DNA of 64,000 nucleotides, from assembly GCF_004217615.1 (NCBI RefSeq), contig NZ_SHLD01000001.1:124001-188000 (forward strand), in the 5' to 3' direction. The DNA is from Micromonospora kangleipakensis. GTDB taxonomy: Bacteria > Actinomycetota > Actinomycetes > Mycobacteriales > Micromonosporaceae. The notes under the pieces are model-generated. The model had not been told where the DNA came from. It saw only the letters and a list, made by a program, of their open reading frames with translations, and made no database searches. This document shows, piece by piece, positions 40,528 to 49,131 of the stretch (its first letter is position 1; each line of letters opens with the position of its first letter). The position numbers were made by a program, and so were the translations under genes.

Positions 40528-40544
40528 GTTACCAGTACGGTAAC
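40528..40544. promoter_or_regulatory. Perfect inverted repeat upstream of the small HTH gene
   Basis: GTTACC-AGTAC-GGTAAC is a perfect 6-bp dyad in the otherwise featureless gap 40455-40677. It is 15 bp between outer-but-one bases, 2 bp longer than the BldD box, so BldD is not an obvious binder. It is a candidate operator for the HTH gene. Confidence 0.5.
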
Positions 40545-40677
40545 GGGACGGCTGTGACCGGCGCGATCCCTTCCTGCAACTGATCATGGATGGGGCGACG
40601 TTTCCCCGCTGTTGACCTGGCGTTTTCCTCCCCGGCGCGCGCCTCGTCCCGTTGCCGGGACGGCGCACCGTCGGCGG

Positions 40678-41862
40678 TCACTCGGCGCGCAGCGCGACCA
40701 CCGGGTCGAGGCGGCCGGCCCGCTGGGCCGGGACCACCCCGAAGACGATGCCGACCGCGGCGGAGACCCCGAAGGCGAGCGCCAGCGACCACCAGGTGAT
40801 CGCGGCCGGGATCGGCGAGACCACGTCGACCAGCAGTGCGGTGCCCACGCCGAGGGCCATCCCGATCAGCCCGCCGATGGCGGTGAGCAGCACCGCCTCG
40901 AGCAGGAACTGCACGCCGATGTCCCGGGGACGGGCGCCCACCGCCTTGCGCAGGCCGATCTCCCGGGTCCGCTCGCGGACCGAGACCAGCATGATGTTGG
41001 AGACGCCGACGCCGCCGACGAGCAGCGAGATGCCGGCGATGGCGGCCAGCACGCCGGTCAGCACGCCGAGGATGTCGCCGAGCACGCCGAGGATCTGCTG
41101 CTGGGTGACCGCGCTGAACTCGGTGTCCGGGTGGCGGCGGGACAGCTCGGCGACGATCCGGTCGCCCAGTTCGCCGATCCGCTCCCGGTCCGGCGCCTTG
41201 ACCGCGATGCCGTCGACCCGCTGGGTGCCCCAGAGCCGCTGCGCCGCGGTCACCGGCACGTGCACCTCGTCGTCCCGGTCCACGCCGAGGCTCTGCCCGA
41301 GCGACGCGAAGACGCCGATCACCCGGAACCGCACGCCGGCCAGCGCGACCTGCTGGCCGAGCGGGTCCCGGTCGGGGAAGAGCGCGGTGGCGACGGACGC
41401 GCCGAGCACCGCCACCCGCCGGCTGGTGTCCACGTCGGCCCCGGTGAGGTAGCGACCCCGGGCCAGCGACCGGGTGAAGACCGTCGGGGTGGTCTCCAGC
41501 ACCCCCTGGACGGTGGTGAAGTCCGACCGGTTGCCGGCCCGTGCGGTGGCCCCGGACGCGACGGTGACGGCCACCCGGCCCGGGTCGCCGACCACCCGGG
41601 ACACCGCGTCGACGTCCTTCAGGGTCAGCGGCGAGACCACCGGGGCGGTGCCCACCTCGATCTTGCCGGGCACCACCAGGAGCAGGTTCGAGCCGAGCCC
41701 CTCGACCTGCTGCTCGACCTTCTGCTTGGTGCCGGTGCCGATCGCCACCAGCAGCACCACGGACGCCACCCCGATGATCACACCGAGCATGGTCAGCGCG
41801 CTGCGCATCCGGTTGGCCCGCAGCGCGTCCAGCGCCACCCGCCAGGCCTCGGCCACCCTCAC
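40678..41862 (-). CDS. MacB/FtsX-type ABC transporter permease
   Basis: A 394-residue membrane protein with the MacB fold: one membrane helix near the N-terminus (SALTMLGVIIGVASVVLLVA), a large extracytoplasmic MacB periplasmic core domain (KQKVEQQVEGLGSNLLLVVP to EFSAVTQQQI), and three C-terminal helices (GVLTGVLAAIAGISLLVGGV, FLLEAVLLTAIGGLIGMALG, LALAFGVSAAVGIVFGVVPA). The cytoplasmic SVRERTREIGLRKAVGARPR segment is diagnostic. With the ATPase and adaptor it forms a MacAB-like mechanotransmission exporter. Start GTG 41862 overlaps the ATPase stop by 4 bp. Confidence 0.93.
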   Translation of the reverse strand: MRVAEAWRVALDALRANRMRSALTMLGVIIGVASVVLLVAIGTGTKQKVEQQVEGLGSNLLLVVPGKIEVGTAPVVSPLTLKDVDAVSRVVGDPGRVAVTVASGATARAGNRSDFTTVQGVLETTPTVFTRSLARGRYLTGADVDTSRRVAVLGASVATALFPDRDPLGQQVALAGVRFRVIGVFASLGQSLGVDRDDEVHVPVTAAQRLWGTQRVDGIAVKAPDRERIGELGDRIVAELSRRHPDTEFSAVTQQQILGVLGDILGVLTGVLAAIAGISLLVGGVGVSNIMLVSVRERTREIGLRKAVGARPRDIGVQFLLEAVLLTAIGGLIGMALGVGTALLVDVVSPIPAAITWWSLALAFGVSAAVGIVFGVVPAQRAGRLDPVVALRAE

Positions 41863-42803
41863 GACGCACCCCCGGCGCGATCCACGTGGCGCGGAAGGCG
41901 CCCGGTGGCTCCGATGGCGCCACCGGAGCCACCGGACGGGTGCCCCGGGCCGCTTCCGGACGCGGACCGGGGCTCCGCGCTGGGAGCGGCGTCCAGTGTC
42001 TCAGGTCGTCCGTCGCGGTCGGACAGCGGTCGATCATGGAGGCGGTCACCGCCCGCGGTGACCGTGTCGGAGCGGATCAGGCCGTCCCGGACGGCGATCC
42101 GCCGGCGGGCCCGGGCGGCCACCTCCTGGTCGTGGGTGACCATCACCAGGGCCACCTCGGACTCGGCGTTCAACCGTTCCAGCAGCTCCAGCACCGCCTC
42201 ACCGGTCGCGGTGTCCAGGTTGCCGGTCGGCTCGTCGGCGAGCAGCACCGCCGGGTCGGTGACCAGCGCCCGGGCGATGGCCACCCGCTGCTGCTCGCCG
42301 CCGGAGAGCTGGTTGGGCCGGTGGTGCAGCCGGTGCCCCAACCCCACCCGGCCGAGCATCGCCGCCGCCCGCTCCCGCCGCTGCCGCGCGCCGATCCCCC
42401 GGTACACCAGCGGCAGCGCCACATTGTCCACCGCGGACGTCCGCGGCAGCAGGTGGAACGCCTGGAAGACGAAGCCGATGGTCTCGTTGCGCAGCGTCGC
42501 CAACTCCGGGGCGGAGAGCGTCGCCACGTCCCGCCCGCCGATCACCAGCCGGCCGCCGGTCGGCCGGTCCAGCCCGCCGAGCAGGTGCATCAGGGTGGAC
42601 TTGCCGGAGCCGGACGGCCCGATCACCGCGACGTAGTCGCCGGGCGCGATGGTCAGCGACACCCCGCGCAGCGCCGGCACCGAGACCCCGTCCAGCTGGT
42701 ACGTCCGGGACACGTCGACCGCCTCGATCGCCGGCACCCCGGCCGGCGGCGTCACCGAGCCGGCCTTCGGGGCTCGCGGGAGCGGCTCACTCCGCGCGCT
42801 CAC
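41859..42803 (-). CDS. MacB/LolD-type ABC transporter ATP-binding protein
   Basis: A 314-residue ATPase. Walker A is VAVIGPSGSGKSTLMHLLGG, Q-loop region FVFQAFHLLPRTSAVDNVAL, signature QLSGGEQQRVAIARALVTDP, Walker B VLLADEPTGNLDTAT, H-loop VALVMVTHDQEVAA. An unusual 75-residue C-terminal tail follows the ATPase domain (GGDRLHDRPLSDRDGRPETL and a Gly/Ser-rich end), absent from typical 230-residue LolD proteins; it may be unstructured. It powers the permease encoded downstream and is coupled by 4-bp overlaps on both sides. Confidence 0.93.
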   Translation of the reverse strand: MSARSEPLPRAPKAGSVTPPAGVPAIEAVDVSRTYQLDGVSVPALRGVSLTIAPGDYVAVIGPSGSGKSTLMHLLGGLDRPTGGRLVIGGRDVATLSAPELATLRNETIGFVFQAFHLLPRTSAVDNVALPLVYRGIGARQRRERAAAMLGRVGLGHRLHHRPNQLSGGEQQRVAIARALVTDPAVLLADEPTGNLDTATGEAVLELLERLNAESEVALVMVTHDQEVAARARRRIAVRDGLIRSDTVTAGGDRLHDRPLSDRDGRPETLDAAPSAEPRSASGSGPGHPSGGSGGAIGATGRLPRHVDRAGGAS

Positions 42804-44179
42804 CGGAGTTCCTGACCGTCGCGGACGTGGTCCGCGCCCCGTACCACCACCTGGTCACCCGCCTGCACACCGCTGACGATCTGCACCAGGTCCTGCCCCT
42901 GCACGCCCACGGTGACCGGCACCTGGTCCGCCTTGCCGTCCCGCAGCACCCAGACCGCGTCCCGGCCGTCGGCGGAGAAGACCGCCGAGGCGGGCACGGC
43001 GACGGCGTCGGCCGCCTCGCGGACCCGGAGGTGGACCACGGCGTTCATGCCGGGGCGGGGCGCCGGGGCCACCTCCCCCTCGCCGAGGCGGCCCGCGCCC
43101 AGGGCCAGCCGCACCCGGTAGGTGACCCCGCCCCGGGCGGAGGTGCTGGGCAGCACGTCGACCGAGCGGACCCGGGCGTCGTACGTCGCGCCGGTGACCG
43201 CGTCCAGCTCGACCGAGGCGGCCACGCCGGCCCGGACCAGGAGCACATCCGTCTCGTCGACCTCGGCGAGCAGCCCCAGCGCGCCGGTGTCGACCACGGT
43301 GAGCACCGGGGTCCCGGCGGTGACCCGTCCACCGGCCGGCACGGCGTCGTCCACACCGGGCGGCGGGCCGCCCTGCGCGGGCGCGAACGCCGACGGGTCC
43401 AGCCCCGGCGCGCCGCCCGCGCCGAGCAGCCCGGCCAGGTCGGCCGACCCGCTCGCGGACCGGGTGCCGCCGGGCTGCACCACCCCGTCGACCGGCGCGC
43501 GCAGCGTGAGCGCGTCGACGGTCGCCTTCGCCAGGTCGTACGCCTGCTGGGCCTGGAGTCGCTGGGCGCTGGACAGCGCGCCGACCGCGGAGTTCAGCCC
43601 GGCCACGCCCCGCTGCACCGCGTTGACCGCCCGGTCGGCGGCGCGCGCGGCCGACTCGTACTGCCGCTGCGCGGACTCCACCTGGAGCAACAGCGCGGAC
43701 CGCAGCTGCGGGTCGCCGATCTTTCCGGCGGCGACCCGGGCCGCGTCGAACGCCTCGGCCGCGGCCTTGTCCGTGCCGCGCCGGCTGCCGCCCAGGTCGC
43801 CGACGCCGACGCCCCGGCCGGCCCGCTTCGCGGCGCGCAGCGCCTCGCGGGCCTGCCGGAGCCGGTCCTGGGCGGACGGTGAGCTGATGACGGCGAGCAC
43901 CTGCCCCCGGCGCACCCGCTGTCCGGGCTGGACGCGCAGGCTGGCAAGGGTGCCGTCGGCGGGCGCGGTGAGGGTCGCGGCGGCCCGGGCGGTCACCGTG
44001 GCCGGGGCGTCGATCACCTCGGTGACGGCGGACCGGCCGACCTGGGCCAGCGCGACGGGGGACTTCTCGTCGCCGCAGGAGGCGGCGGTGGTGCCGGTCA
44101 GGGCGACGACGGCGAGGAGGGCGGTGAGCAGGCGGGGCCGCGTGCCGATCGGGGGCCGCGGCGAGTGGGTGCAGGCCAC
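42800..44179 (-). CDS. MacA/HlyD-type membrane-fusion adaptor, probable lipoprotein
   Basis: A 459-residue adaptor. The signal segment LLTALLAVVALTGTTAASCG has a possible lipobox (AAS-C). Next come a biotinyl/lipoyl-like half (TLTAPADGTLASLRVQPGQR, VLAVISSPSAQDRL), a helical hairpin of about 130 residues rich in Ala and Arg, the other lipoyl half (LTLRAPVDGVVQPGG), and beta-barrel domains (AGVAASVELDAVTGATYDAR, RPGMNAVVHLRVREAADAVA). In a Gram-positive it would sit outside the membrane with the MacB-like permease. GTG 44179 is preferred because TAGCAT lies 7 nt before it; the ATG at 44188 lies inside that -10. Confidence 0.85.
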   Translation of the reverse strand: MACTHSPRPPIGTRPRLLTALLAVVALTGTTAASCGDEKSPVALAQVGRSAVTEVIDAPATVTARAAATLTAPADGTLASLRVQPGQRVRRGQVLAVISSPSAQDRLRQAREALRAAKRAGRGVGVGDLGGSRRGTDKAAAEAFDAARVAAGKIGDPQLRSALLLQVESAQRQYESAARAADRAVNAVQRGVAGLNSAVGALSSAQRLQAQQAYDLAKATVDALTLRAPVDGVVQPGGTRSASGSADLAGLLGAGGAPGLDPSAFAPAQGGPPPGVDDAVPAGGRVTAGTPVLTVVDTGALGLLAEVDETDVLLVRAGVAASVELDAVTGATYDARVRSVDVLPSTSARGGVTYRVRLALGAGRLGEGEVAPAPRPGMNAVVHLRVREAADAVAVPASAVFSADGRDAVWVLRDGKADQVPVTVGVQGQDLVQIVSGVQAGDQVVVRGADHVRDGQELR

Positions 44180-44228
44180 CCGGCCCATGCTACGACCCGT
44201 CGACGACTGTCGACCTGCCAGCCGCCGG

Positions 44229-45800
44229 TCAGCCAGCGACGGCCCGGACGTACCCGACGCAGTCGTCGTGCAGGGTGGACCACTGCTCGCCGAAGGCCTG
44301 GTCGGACGCCTCCTCGACGGACCGCCGGTCGTGGACCACCGCGCGGAAGAAGTCCAGCACCCGCTGCTCCCCGTACCGGTCGACGAGGTGCCGGACGGCC
44401 AGGTAGCCGACCCCGTAGCTGCCCCCGACCCGGTCGTCGGCCGCGTCGTCGGCCGGGGTCAGCCCGTCCAGCCGGCCGTTCCAGCCGCCCCGGACGAGTT
44501 TCCGCACCTCGGGCAGTCCGTCGTAGCGGCCCACCGGCTGACCGTCCGCGCCGGCGTACTCGGCCAGCCCCTCCACCAGCCACCAGGTGGCCCTGTCCGA
44601 GTACCCCCAGTCGGGCAGCGAGGCGGCGTGGGTCAGCTCGTGCCGGAGCAGGTCGTCGACCCCGGTGGGCGACAGGCTCTCGGCGTTGAGCACCACGTCG
44701 TGATGGCCGCCGCCGACGCCGACCGCGTAGCCCGCCGTCCATCGCGGACGGCCGCCGCCGTACCAGCGCCGCCACTCGCCACGACCGGCGTAGAAGACCA
44801 GGTAGCGGTCGGGGGGTGGGGCGCCCACCGCGTACAGGTCGGCGACCTTCGCCGCCGCCTCGGCCTGGGCGAGCAGGCCGGGCAGCTTGGCCCGCAGCGC
44901 GGGCGTGGTGGCGACGACCGTCCGCGTCCCGAACGCCACCGCCAGGTCGCTGACCTCCCAGGGCCGGGCGCCGGCCGGGGTGGAACCGGACTCCTCGACC
45001 GCGAGCAGCCGGGGCTGCTCCCCGGCGTCCCGCCAGCGGGTCCCGATCACCACGGAGGCGGGCGTGCAGCCCGGGACGACGAAGCAGTACCTGACCTTGA
45101 CCGCGAGCTGCCACTCCCCCGGCCGGCCGGCGACCGCCCGGGGCACGCCGTCCGCCGCCGGCCGCCACACGGTCACCCGGAGCGCCCGCAGCGCGGCGTA
45201 CCGGCGGGTGAGGTCGGCGCGGGCCCCCGGCTCGGCGATGGCGAGGAAGCCGTCGCGGTCACCGCCGAGCAACGCGGCGGCCTGACGGTCGAGTTGGCCG
45301 GTCATCCGCACGCCGAGGCGGCGGGCGGCGGCGGTGGCCGCGTCGTCGCCCGTGGCCGTCCGCCCGGCGTCGCCGACCAGCCCGACCAGGAGCACCGAGG
45401 GCAGCGCGCAGGTCAGCACCATGACCACCACCGCGATCGCCGCCCAGAGCGACCACCGCCGCCGGCGCGCCGGCGCCGCTGCCGACGCTGGCTGCGGCTG
45501 CTCGCGCTCCGCGATCTGCCCGTGATCCGCTTCCTGCCCCCGGCTCCCGACCTGCGCCCGGCCGATGGCCGGCCCGTCGACCACGGCCGGTTCGGGCGCC
45601 ACGACCGGCTCGGAGGCGGCGACCGGCTCGGAGGCGGTGACCGGCTCGGAGGCGGTGACCGGCTCGAGGGCGACGACCGGCTGGGGGTCCGCGGCCTTGC
45701 CGCCACCGACGACCGGCGCACCGACCACGATCGGCTCACCGCTCACGGCCGGCTCGCGGTCCGCGGCTGCCTCACCGGGCTGCTGGTCGCCGTCGGTCAC
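44229..45800 (-). CDS. Single-pass membrane metallopeptidase-like protein
   Basis: A 523-residue protein. A cytoplasmic N-terminus of about 115 residues has VTASEP repeats, then RRRR and one membrane helix (SLWAAIAVVVMVLTCALPSV then LLVGLVG). The extracytoplasmic part has an NTF2-like stretch followed by a gluzincin-type catalytic region: LLRHELTHAASL (HExxH) and, 28 residues on, WWLVEGLAEYAG carrying the third ligand Glu. It is probably a zinc peptidase of the peptidase MA-like group acting on the cell surface; the substrate is unknown. TACCCT lies 6 nt before GTG 45800, a leaderless pattern. It lies 49 bp upstream of the adaptor gene and could affect the same envelope process. Confidence 0.8.
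   Translation of the reverse strand: MTDGDQQPGEAAADREPAVSGEPIVVGAPVVGGGKAADPQPVVALEPVTASEPVTASEPVAASEPVVAPEPAVVDGPAIGRAQVGSRGQEADHGQIAEREQPQPASAAAPARRRRWSLWAAIAVVVMVLTCALPSVLLVGLVGDAGRTATGDDAATAAARRLGVRMTGQLDRQAAALLGGDRDGFLAIAEPGARADLTRRYAALRALRVTVWRPAADGVPRAVAGRPGEWQLAVKVRYCFVVPGCTPASVVIGTRWRDAGEQPRLLAVEESGSTPAGARPWEVSDLAVAFGTRTVVATTPALRAKLPGLLAQAEAAAKVADLYAVGAPPPDRYLVFYAGRGEWRRWYGGGRPRWTAGYAVGVGGGHHDVVLNAESLSPTGVDDLLRHELTHAASLPDWGYSDRATWWLVEGLAEYAGADGQPVGRYDGLPEVRKLVRGGWNGRLDGLTPADDAADDRVGGSYGVGYLAVRHLVDRYGEQRVLDFFRAVVHDRRSVEEASDQAFGEQWSTLHDDCVGYVRAVAG
45606..45664. repeat. 18-bp tandem repeat within the metallopeptidase gene
   Basis: About three copies of an 18-bp unit (CGGCTCGGAGGCGGTGAC-like) encode the VTASEP hexapeptides in the cytoplasmic tail. 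Two adjacent copies differ by one base or none. Likely variable in copy number. Confidence 0.7.
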
Positions 45801-46003
45801 CGGCGAAGGGTACGACCGATCGGGCGATCCGGCCAGAGCCACGCGCCGGCGGCATCGGCCGCGACGCTCCCCTCCGGGTGCGGGTGATGGTGCTGGTCGC
45901 CTGTGGAGCTGATGTCGGATCCGAATCACCGATGTCGCGGTCGGGACGTTGGGCGAAGCTCCCGAGCGCGCGACCGCGAGAAAGGCGCGCCGGCGGGGGC
46001 GGG

Positions 46004-46339
46004 TCAGGCCGGGTCGCCGGCCAGGCGGAGCAGCGTCTTGTCCACCGCCCAGAGCGCGACCAGCAGGACCGCCGGCACCGGGTGGCCGGCCAGCGCGAGG
46101 AGCACGCCGCCGGTGACGAAGCAGGCGGCCTGGACGGCCATCTTGGCGGGCGCGGGCAGCGACACGGTGGCCCTCGGCGAGCAGAAGGTGCCCCAGACGA
46201 CCGCGATCAGCAGTGGCGCGCCGAGCCCGGCGAGGAGGCGGACGGACCACCCGGCGTCGAGGGTGAAGCCCCACCACGCGGCGGCGGCGAGCATCGCCAG
46301 CTCCAGCAGGAAGATGAGTGCCAACAACGGGGCCTTCAT
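46004..46339 (-). CDS. YrdB/DUF2568 family membrane protein
   Basis: A 111-residue protein with four hydrophobic helices: LLALIFLLELAMLAAAAWWG, SVRLLAGLGAPLLIAVVWGT, MAVQAACFVTGGVLLALAGH and PAVLLVALWAVDKTLLRLAG. CSPRATVSLP between helices two and three is typical of DUF2568. Function unknown. The start ATG 46339 overlaps the TetR stop by 4 bp, so it is the third gene of the hydrolase-tetR operon and may protect against or export the inducer. The 203 bp beyond it (45801-46003) contain no gene. Confidence 0.85.
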   Translation of the reverse strand: MKAPLLALIFLLELAMLAAAAWWGFTLDAGWSVRLLAGLGAPLLIAVVWGTFCSPRATVSLPAPAKMAVQAACFVTGGVLLALAGHPVPAVLLVALWAVDKTLLRLAGDPA

Positions 46340-46905
46340 CGCGACCTCCAGTCCCGGAACGCGGTGTCCAACGCGGCCACCAGCTGGTCGAAGGAGCGGT
46401 CGACGCCGCGGGGCAGGCCGAATCCGCCGGCCGCCTCCAGGGTGACGAAGCCGTGCACCGCGCTGCGGAAGATCCTGGCGGCGTCGACGGCGTCGTCGCC
46501 GGTGAGGCCGTACCCGCGGAGAATCGCGTAGATCGCGTCGAGGGCACGCCGGCCGGCCGCGACGTGGTCGGGGTCGGCGGCGTCGGGCACCTGCTGGGCC
46601 GCCGGGTAGCGGCCGGGGTGCCGGTGGGCGTAGTCCCGCCAGGCGGTGGCGACCCCGCGCAGCGCGTCCACGCCCGCCCGGCCCGCCGCGGCGGCGATCA
46701 TCCCGTCGGCCAGCTCGGCGGTGGCGAGCGCGGCCAGCTTCTGGTTCAGCGCGTCGGCGCCCTTGACGTGCTTGTAGAGGCTGGGCAGCGCGACGCCGAG
46801 CCGGTTGGCGAGGGCGGCCAGGGTGAGCCGGTCGTAGCCGACCTCGTCGGCGAGCCGGGCGGCCGCCTGGACGACGGTCTGCGGGGTGAGGCCGGCCCTA
46901 GGCAC
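46336..46905 (-). CDS. TetR-family transcriptional regulator
   Basis: A 189-residue repressor. The HTH is VVQAAARLADEVGYDRLTLA then ALANRLGVALPSLYKHVKGA, with a TetR_C_33/WHG-type ligand domain (RDYAHRHPGRYPAAQQVPD, FRSAVHGFVTLEAAGGFGLP). It overlaps the hydrolase gene by 8 bp upstream and DUF2568 by 4 bp downstream. It most likely represses its own operon through the perfect 15-bp palindrome lying between the -10 and -35 of the operon promoter. The ligand is unknown. Confidence 0.92.
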   Translation of the reverse strand: MPRAGLTPQTVVQAAARLADEVGYDRLTLAALANRLGVALPSLYKHVKGADALNQKLAALATAELADGMIAAAAGRAGVDALRGVATAWRDYAHRHPGRYPAAQQVPDAADPDHVAAGRRALDAIYAILRGYGLTGDDAVDAARIFRSAVHGFVTLEAAGGFGLPRGVDRSFDQLVAALDTAFRDWRSR

Positions 46906-47692
46906 GGGTGGTCACCGCCAGGAACTCGACCAGCTGGGCGGCGGTGGCCTCGGGCTGGTCGGCGTGCGGGTAGTGCCCGGAGTCGTCGATCATGCGCGCC
47001 TCGGCGGTGGCGAAGAGCCGCCGGGCCGCCCGGGCCTCGGCACCCGGGTCCTTGAAGTCCGGGTCCTTCGTACCCATCAGCACCAGGACCGGCTGCCGCA
47101 CCTCGGCGGCCCGGGCGGTCCAGTGCGGCGCGACCGGCGCGATCACCCCGCGCACGGCGTCCATCCGGCCGCGCAGCCCGGCGACCATCTCCCTGCGGTA
47201 CGCGGCGTCGTCGGCCGGCCGCCCGGCCGGGAAGAGCGTCTTGTGGAACATGCCGAAGAGCCGGGGGCTGCGCAGCACCGCCGCCTGGGCGACCCGCATG
47301 AACGGGTTGGGCTTCGGCTCGGCGACGAACGGGCTGACCTGCACGATGCCGTTGACCAGCTCGGGCGCGTCGGCGGCGGCGAAGACCACGGCGGACCCAC
47401 TGGACGAGCTGCCGACCAGGGTGGCCGGGCCGCCGCCGAGGGCCCGGACCACGGCGAGCAGGTCCGCGCCGACCTCGGCCGGGGCGTACGTCGACCAGTG
47501 CGGGCTGGAGTCGCCGTGGCCCCGGACGTCGGCCGAGGCCACCCGGTAGCCGGCCCGGACCAGGAGGGGGATCAGGTGGCGGAAGGACCGCCGGTTCTCT
47601 CCCATGCCGTGCGAGAGGACGACCAGCGGCCCCTCCCCGTGCACCTCGTACGTGATGGTTCCGCCGTCCCGCGCCACCTGGCTAATCAGCAT
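46898..47692 (-). CDS. Alpha/beta hydrolase
   Basis: A 264-residue serine hydrolase fold. The oxyanion region is VVLSHGMGENRRSF, the nucleophile elbow VGSSSSGSAVVFAA, the acid region VLVLMGTKDPDFKDP and the His in MIDDSGHYPHADQPE. The first Gly of the usual GxSxG is Ser, a small change also known in active enzymes. It resembles haloperoxidase or esterase-type enzymes; the substrate is unknown. ATG 47692 lies 7 nt after -10 TAGCCT, so the transcript should begin at or next to the start codon. It leads the operon with tetR and DUF2568. Confidence 0.88.
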   Translation of the reverse strand: MLISQVARDGGTITYEVHGEGPLVVLSHGMGENRRSFRHLIPLLVRAGYRVASADVRGHGDSSPHWSTYAPAEVGADLLAVVRALGGGPATLVGSSSSGSAVVFAAADAPELVNGIVQVSPFVAEPKPNPFMRVAQAAVLRSPRLFGMFHKTLFPAGRPADDAAYRREMVAGLRGRMDAVRGVIAPVAPHWTARAAEVRQPVLVLMGTKDPDFKDPGAEARAARRLFATAEARMIDDSGHYPHADQPEATAAQLVEFLAVTTRA

Positions 47693-47699
47693 AGCCATC

Positions 47700-47728
47700 A
47701 GGCTAATGGCATTAGCTTCGGTCGTCAA
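47700..47728 (-). promoter_or_regulatory. Promoter with perfect TetR-type operator
   Basis: On the minus strand TTGACG (47723-47728), a 17-bp spacer and TAGCCT (47700-47705) form a near-consensus promoter. GCTAATG-G-CATTAGC (47702-47716) is a perfect dyad covering the -10 and spacer, so a bound repressor would block RNA polymerase. A weaker related site, GGCTAATCAGCATAGCC, lies just downstream at 47680-47696, inside the first codons. Confidence 0.85.
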
Positions 47729-47792
47729 GAGAGGTCGCCCGACCGGATTCCCCGGAACCGACGATCTTGACCTGAACCGCGCTGGAGGTTTC

Positions 47793-48209
47793 ATGATCGG
47801 AGGCATGACGACCTCGGGAAGCCCGCACGTCCGCATCGCCCGCCCCAGCCGCGACCTGGCCGCGGCCGAACGCTTCTGGGTGGAGGGCCTGGGTCTGCGC
47901 GTGCTCCACCGGGGCGCGGCCGGCGGGCCGGGCGAGCACGACCTGGTGATGGTGGGCTGGCCGGACGCGGGCTGGCACCTGGAACTGGTCGGCGGCGACC
48001 AGCTCGCCGTCGAGCCGAGCCCGACCGCCGAGGACCTGTTCGTCCTCTACCTGGACGGACCCGTCGACGACGAGCTGGCCGACCGACTGGAACGGGCCGG
48101 CGGGACGCGGGTCTCCGCCGGCCCGTACTGGGACCGCTGGGGGGTGACGTTCGCCGACCCGGACGGCTACCGCCTGGTGCTGAGCACCCGGGCCTGGTCG
48201 AACGGGTGA
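47793..48209 (+). CDS. VOC-family (glyoxalase-like) protein
   Basis: A 138-residue protein with two beta-alpha-beta-beta-beta modules: VRIARPSRDLAAAERFWVEG, LGLRVLHRG, HDLVMVGWPDAGWHLELVGG, then FVLYLDGPVDDELADRLERA and GVTFADPDGYRLVLSTRAWS. His, Glu and other metal-ligand positions are partly present (WHLEL), so it could be a metal-dependent dioxygenase or lyase, or a small-molecule binding protein. ATG 47793 follows GGAGG with 5-nt spacing. It is divergent from the TetR-controlled operon and could share its control region. Confidence 0.85.
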   Translation: MIGGMTTSGSPHVRIARPSRDLAAAERFWVEGLGLRVLHRGAAGGPGEHDLVMVGWPDAGWHLELVGGDQLAVEPSPTAEDLFVLYLDGPVDDELADRLERAGGTRVSAGPYWDRWGVTFADPDGYRLVLSTRAWSNG

Positions 48210-48210
48210 G

Positions 48211-49131
48211 TCACTTCTTGGAGATCAGGGCCCGGCCGAAGAACATCAGGTTGGCCGGGCGCTCTGCGAGGCGGCGCATCAGGTAGCCGTACCAGTCCTC
48301 GCCGTACGGCAGGTAGGTGCGGACGGTGTAGCCCTCGCCGACCAGGCGGGCCTGCTCCTCCGGGCGGATGCCGTACAGCATCTGGAACTCGAAGCGGTTT
48401 GGGCCGCGGTCGAACCAGCGGGCCCGGTCCTCGCCGATGGCGATCAGGCGCGGGTCGTGGGTGGCCAGCATCGGGTATCCGTCGCCGGCCATCAGCACGT
48501 TCAGGCAGCGGACGTACGACTTGTCCACCTCCCGGGCGGACTGGTAGGCCACCGACTCCGGCTCCTTGTACGCGCCCTTGCAGAGCCGCACCCGCGACCC
48601 CGCGCCGGACAGCTCCCGGCAGTCCGACTCGGTCCGCCGCAGGTACGCCTGGAGCACCGCACCGGTCGACGGGTAGTCCTTGCGCAGCTTGGCCAGGACG
48701 TCCAGGGTCGAGTCGGTGGTGGTGTGGTCCTCCATGTCCAGGGTGACCGTGGTGCCGGCGGCGTCGGCCGCCGCGCAGATCGCCCGGGCGTTGTCGTACG
48801 CGAGCTGCTCGTCGAACATCTGGCCGAGCGCGGAGAGCTTCACGCTCACCTCGGCGGCGGGGGTGAGGCCGGCGGCGGAGAGCAGCCGCAGCAGCTTGAG
48901 GTATTCGTCCCGGGTGGCGTTCGCCTGCTCGGGGGTGACGGTGTCCTCGCCGAGGTTGTCGAGGGTGACCGCGAGACCGTCGGCGACGAGTCCGCGGGTC
49001 GCGCGCAACGCGTCGTCGGTGCCGGCGCCGGCGACGAACCGGCGGACGACGTCCCGGGTGAACGGGGCCGTCGCGACGAGCCGCTCGACCTGGGATGACC
49101 GGGAGGCGGCGAGGATGACGGAACGGAGCAT
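48211..49131 (-). CDS. Proline dehydrogenase
   Basis: A 306-residue FAD-dependent TIM-barrel enzyme oxidising proline to 1-pyrroline-5-carboxylate. Signature motifs are EVSVKLSALGQMF, VTLDMEDHTTTDSTLDVL, GAVLQAYLRRTESDCREL, VRLCKGAYKEPE and FEFQMLYGIRPEEQARLVGE, ending with TYLPYGEDWYGYLMRRLAER. The length is that of the monofunctional Gram-positive enzyme, not PutA; no P5C dehydrogenase is adjacent. TACTCT lies 6 nt before ATG 49131 (leaderless pattern). It converges on the VOC gene with only 1 bp between stops. The frame to 51121 containing it is an artefact. Confidence 0.93.
   Translation of the reverse strand: MLRSVILAASRSSQVERLVATAPFTRDVVRRFVAGAGTDDALRATRGLVADGLAVTLDNLGEDTVTPEQANATRDEYLKLLRLLSAAGLTPAAEVSVKLSALGQMFDEQLAYDNARAICAAADAAGTTVTLDMEDHTTTDSTLDVLAKLRKDYPSTGAVLQAYLRRTESDCRELSGAGSRVRLCKGAYKEPESVAYQSAREVDKSYVRCLNVLMAGDGYPMLATHDPRLIAIGEDRARWFDRGPNRFEFQMLYGIRPEEQARLVGEGYTVRTYLPYGEDWYGYLMRRLAERPANLMFFGRALISKK

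Noticed and set aside
40528..40544. BldD binding box
   Set aside because: The dyad spacing (TTACC-N5-GGTAA, 15 bp) is 2 bp longer than the BldD consensus and lacks its central CWG core.
40502..42636. Long plus-strand frames over the MacB transporter genes
   Set aside because: Antisense to two ABC transporter genes with complete Walker and MacB motifs; composition is typical of a shadow frame.
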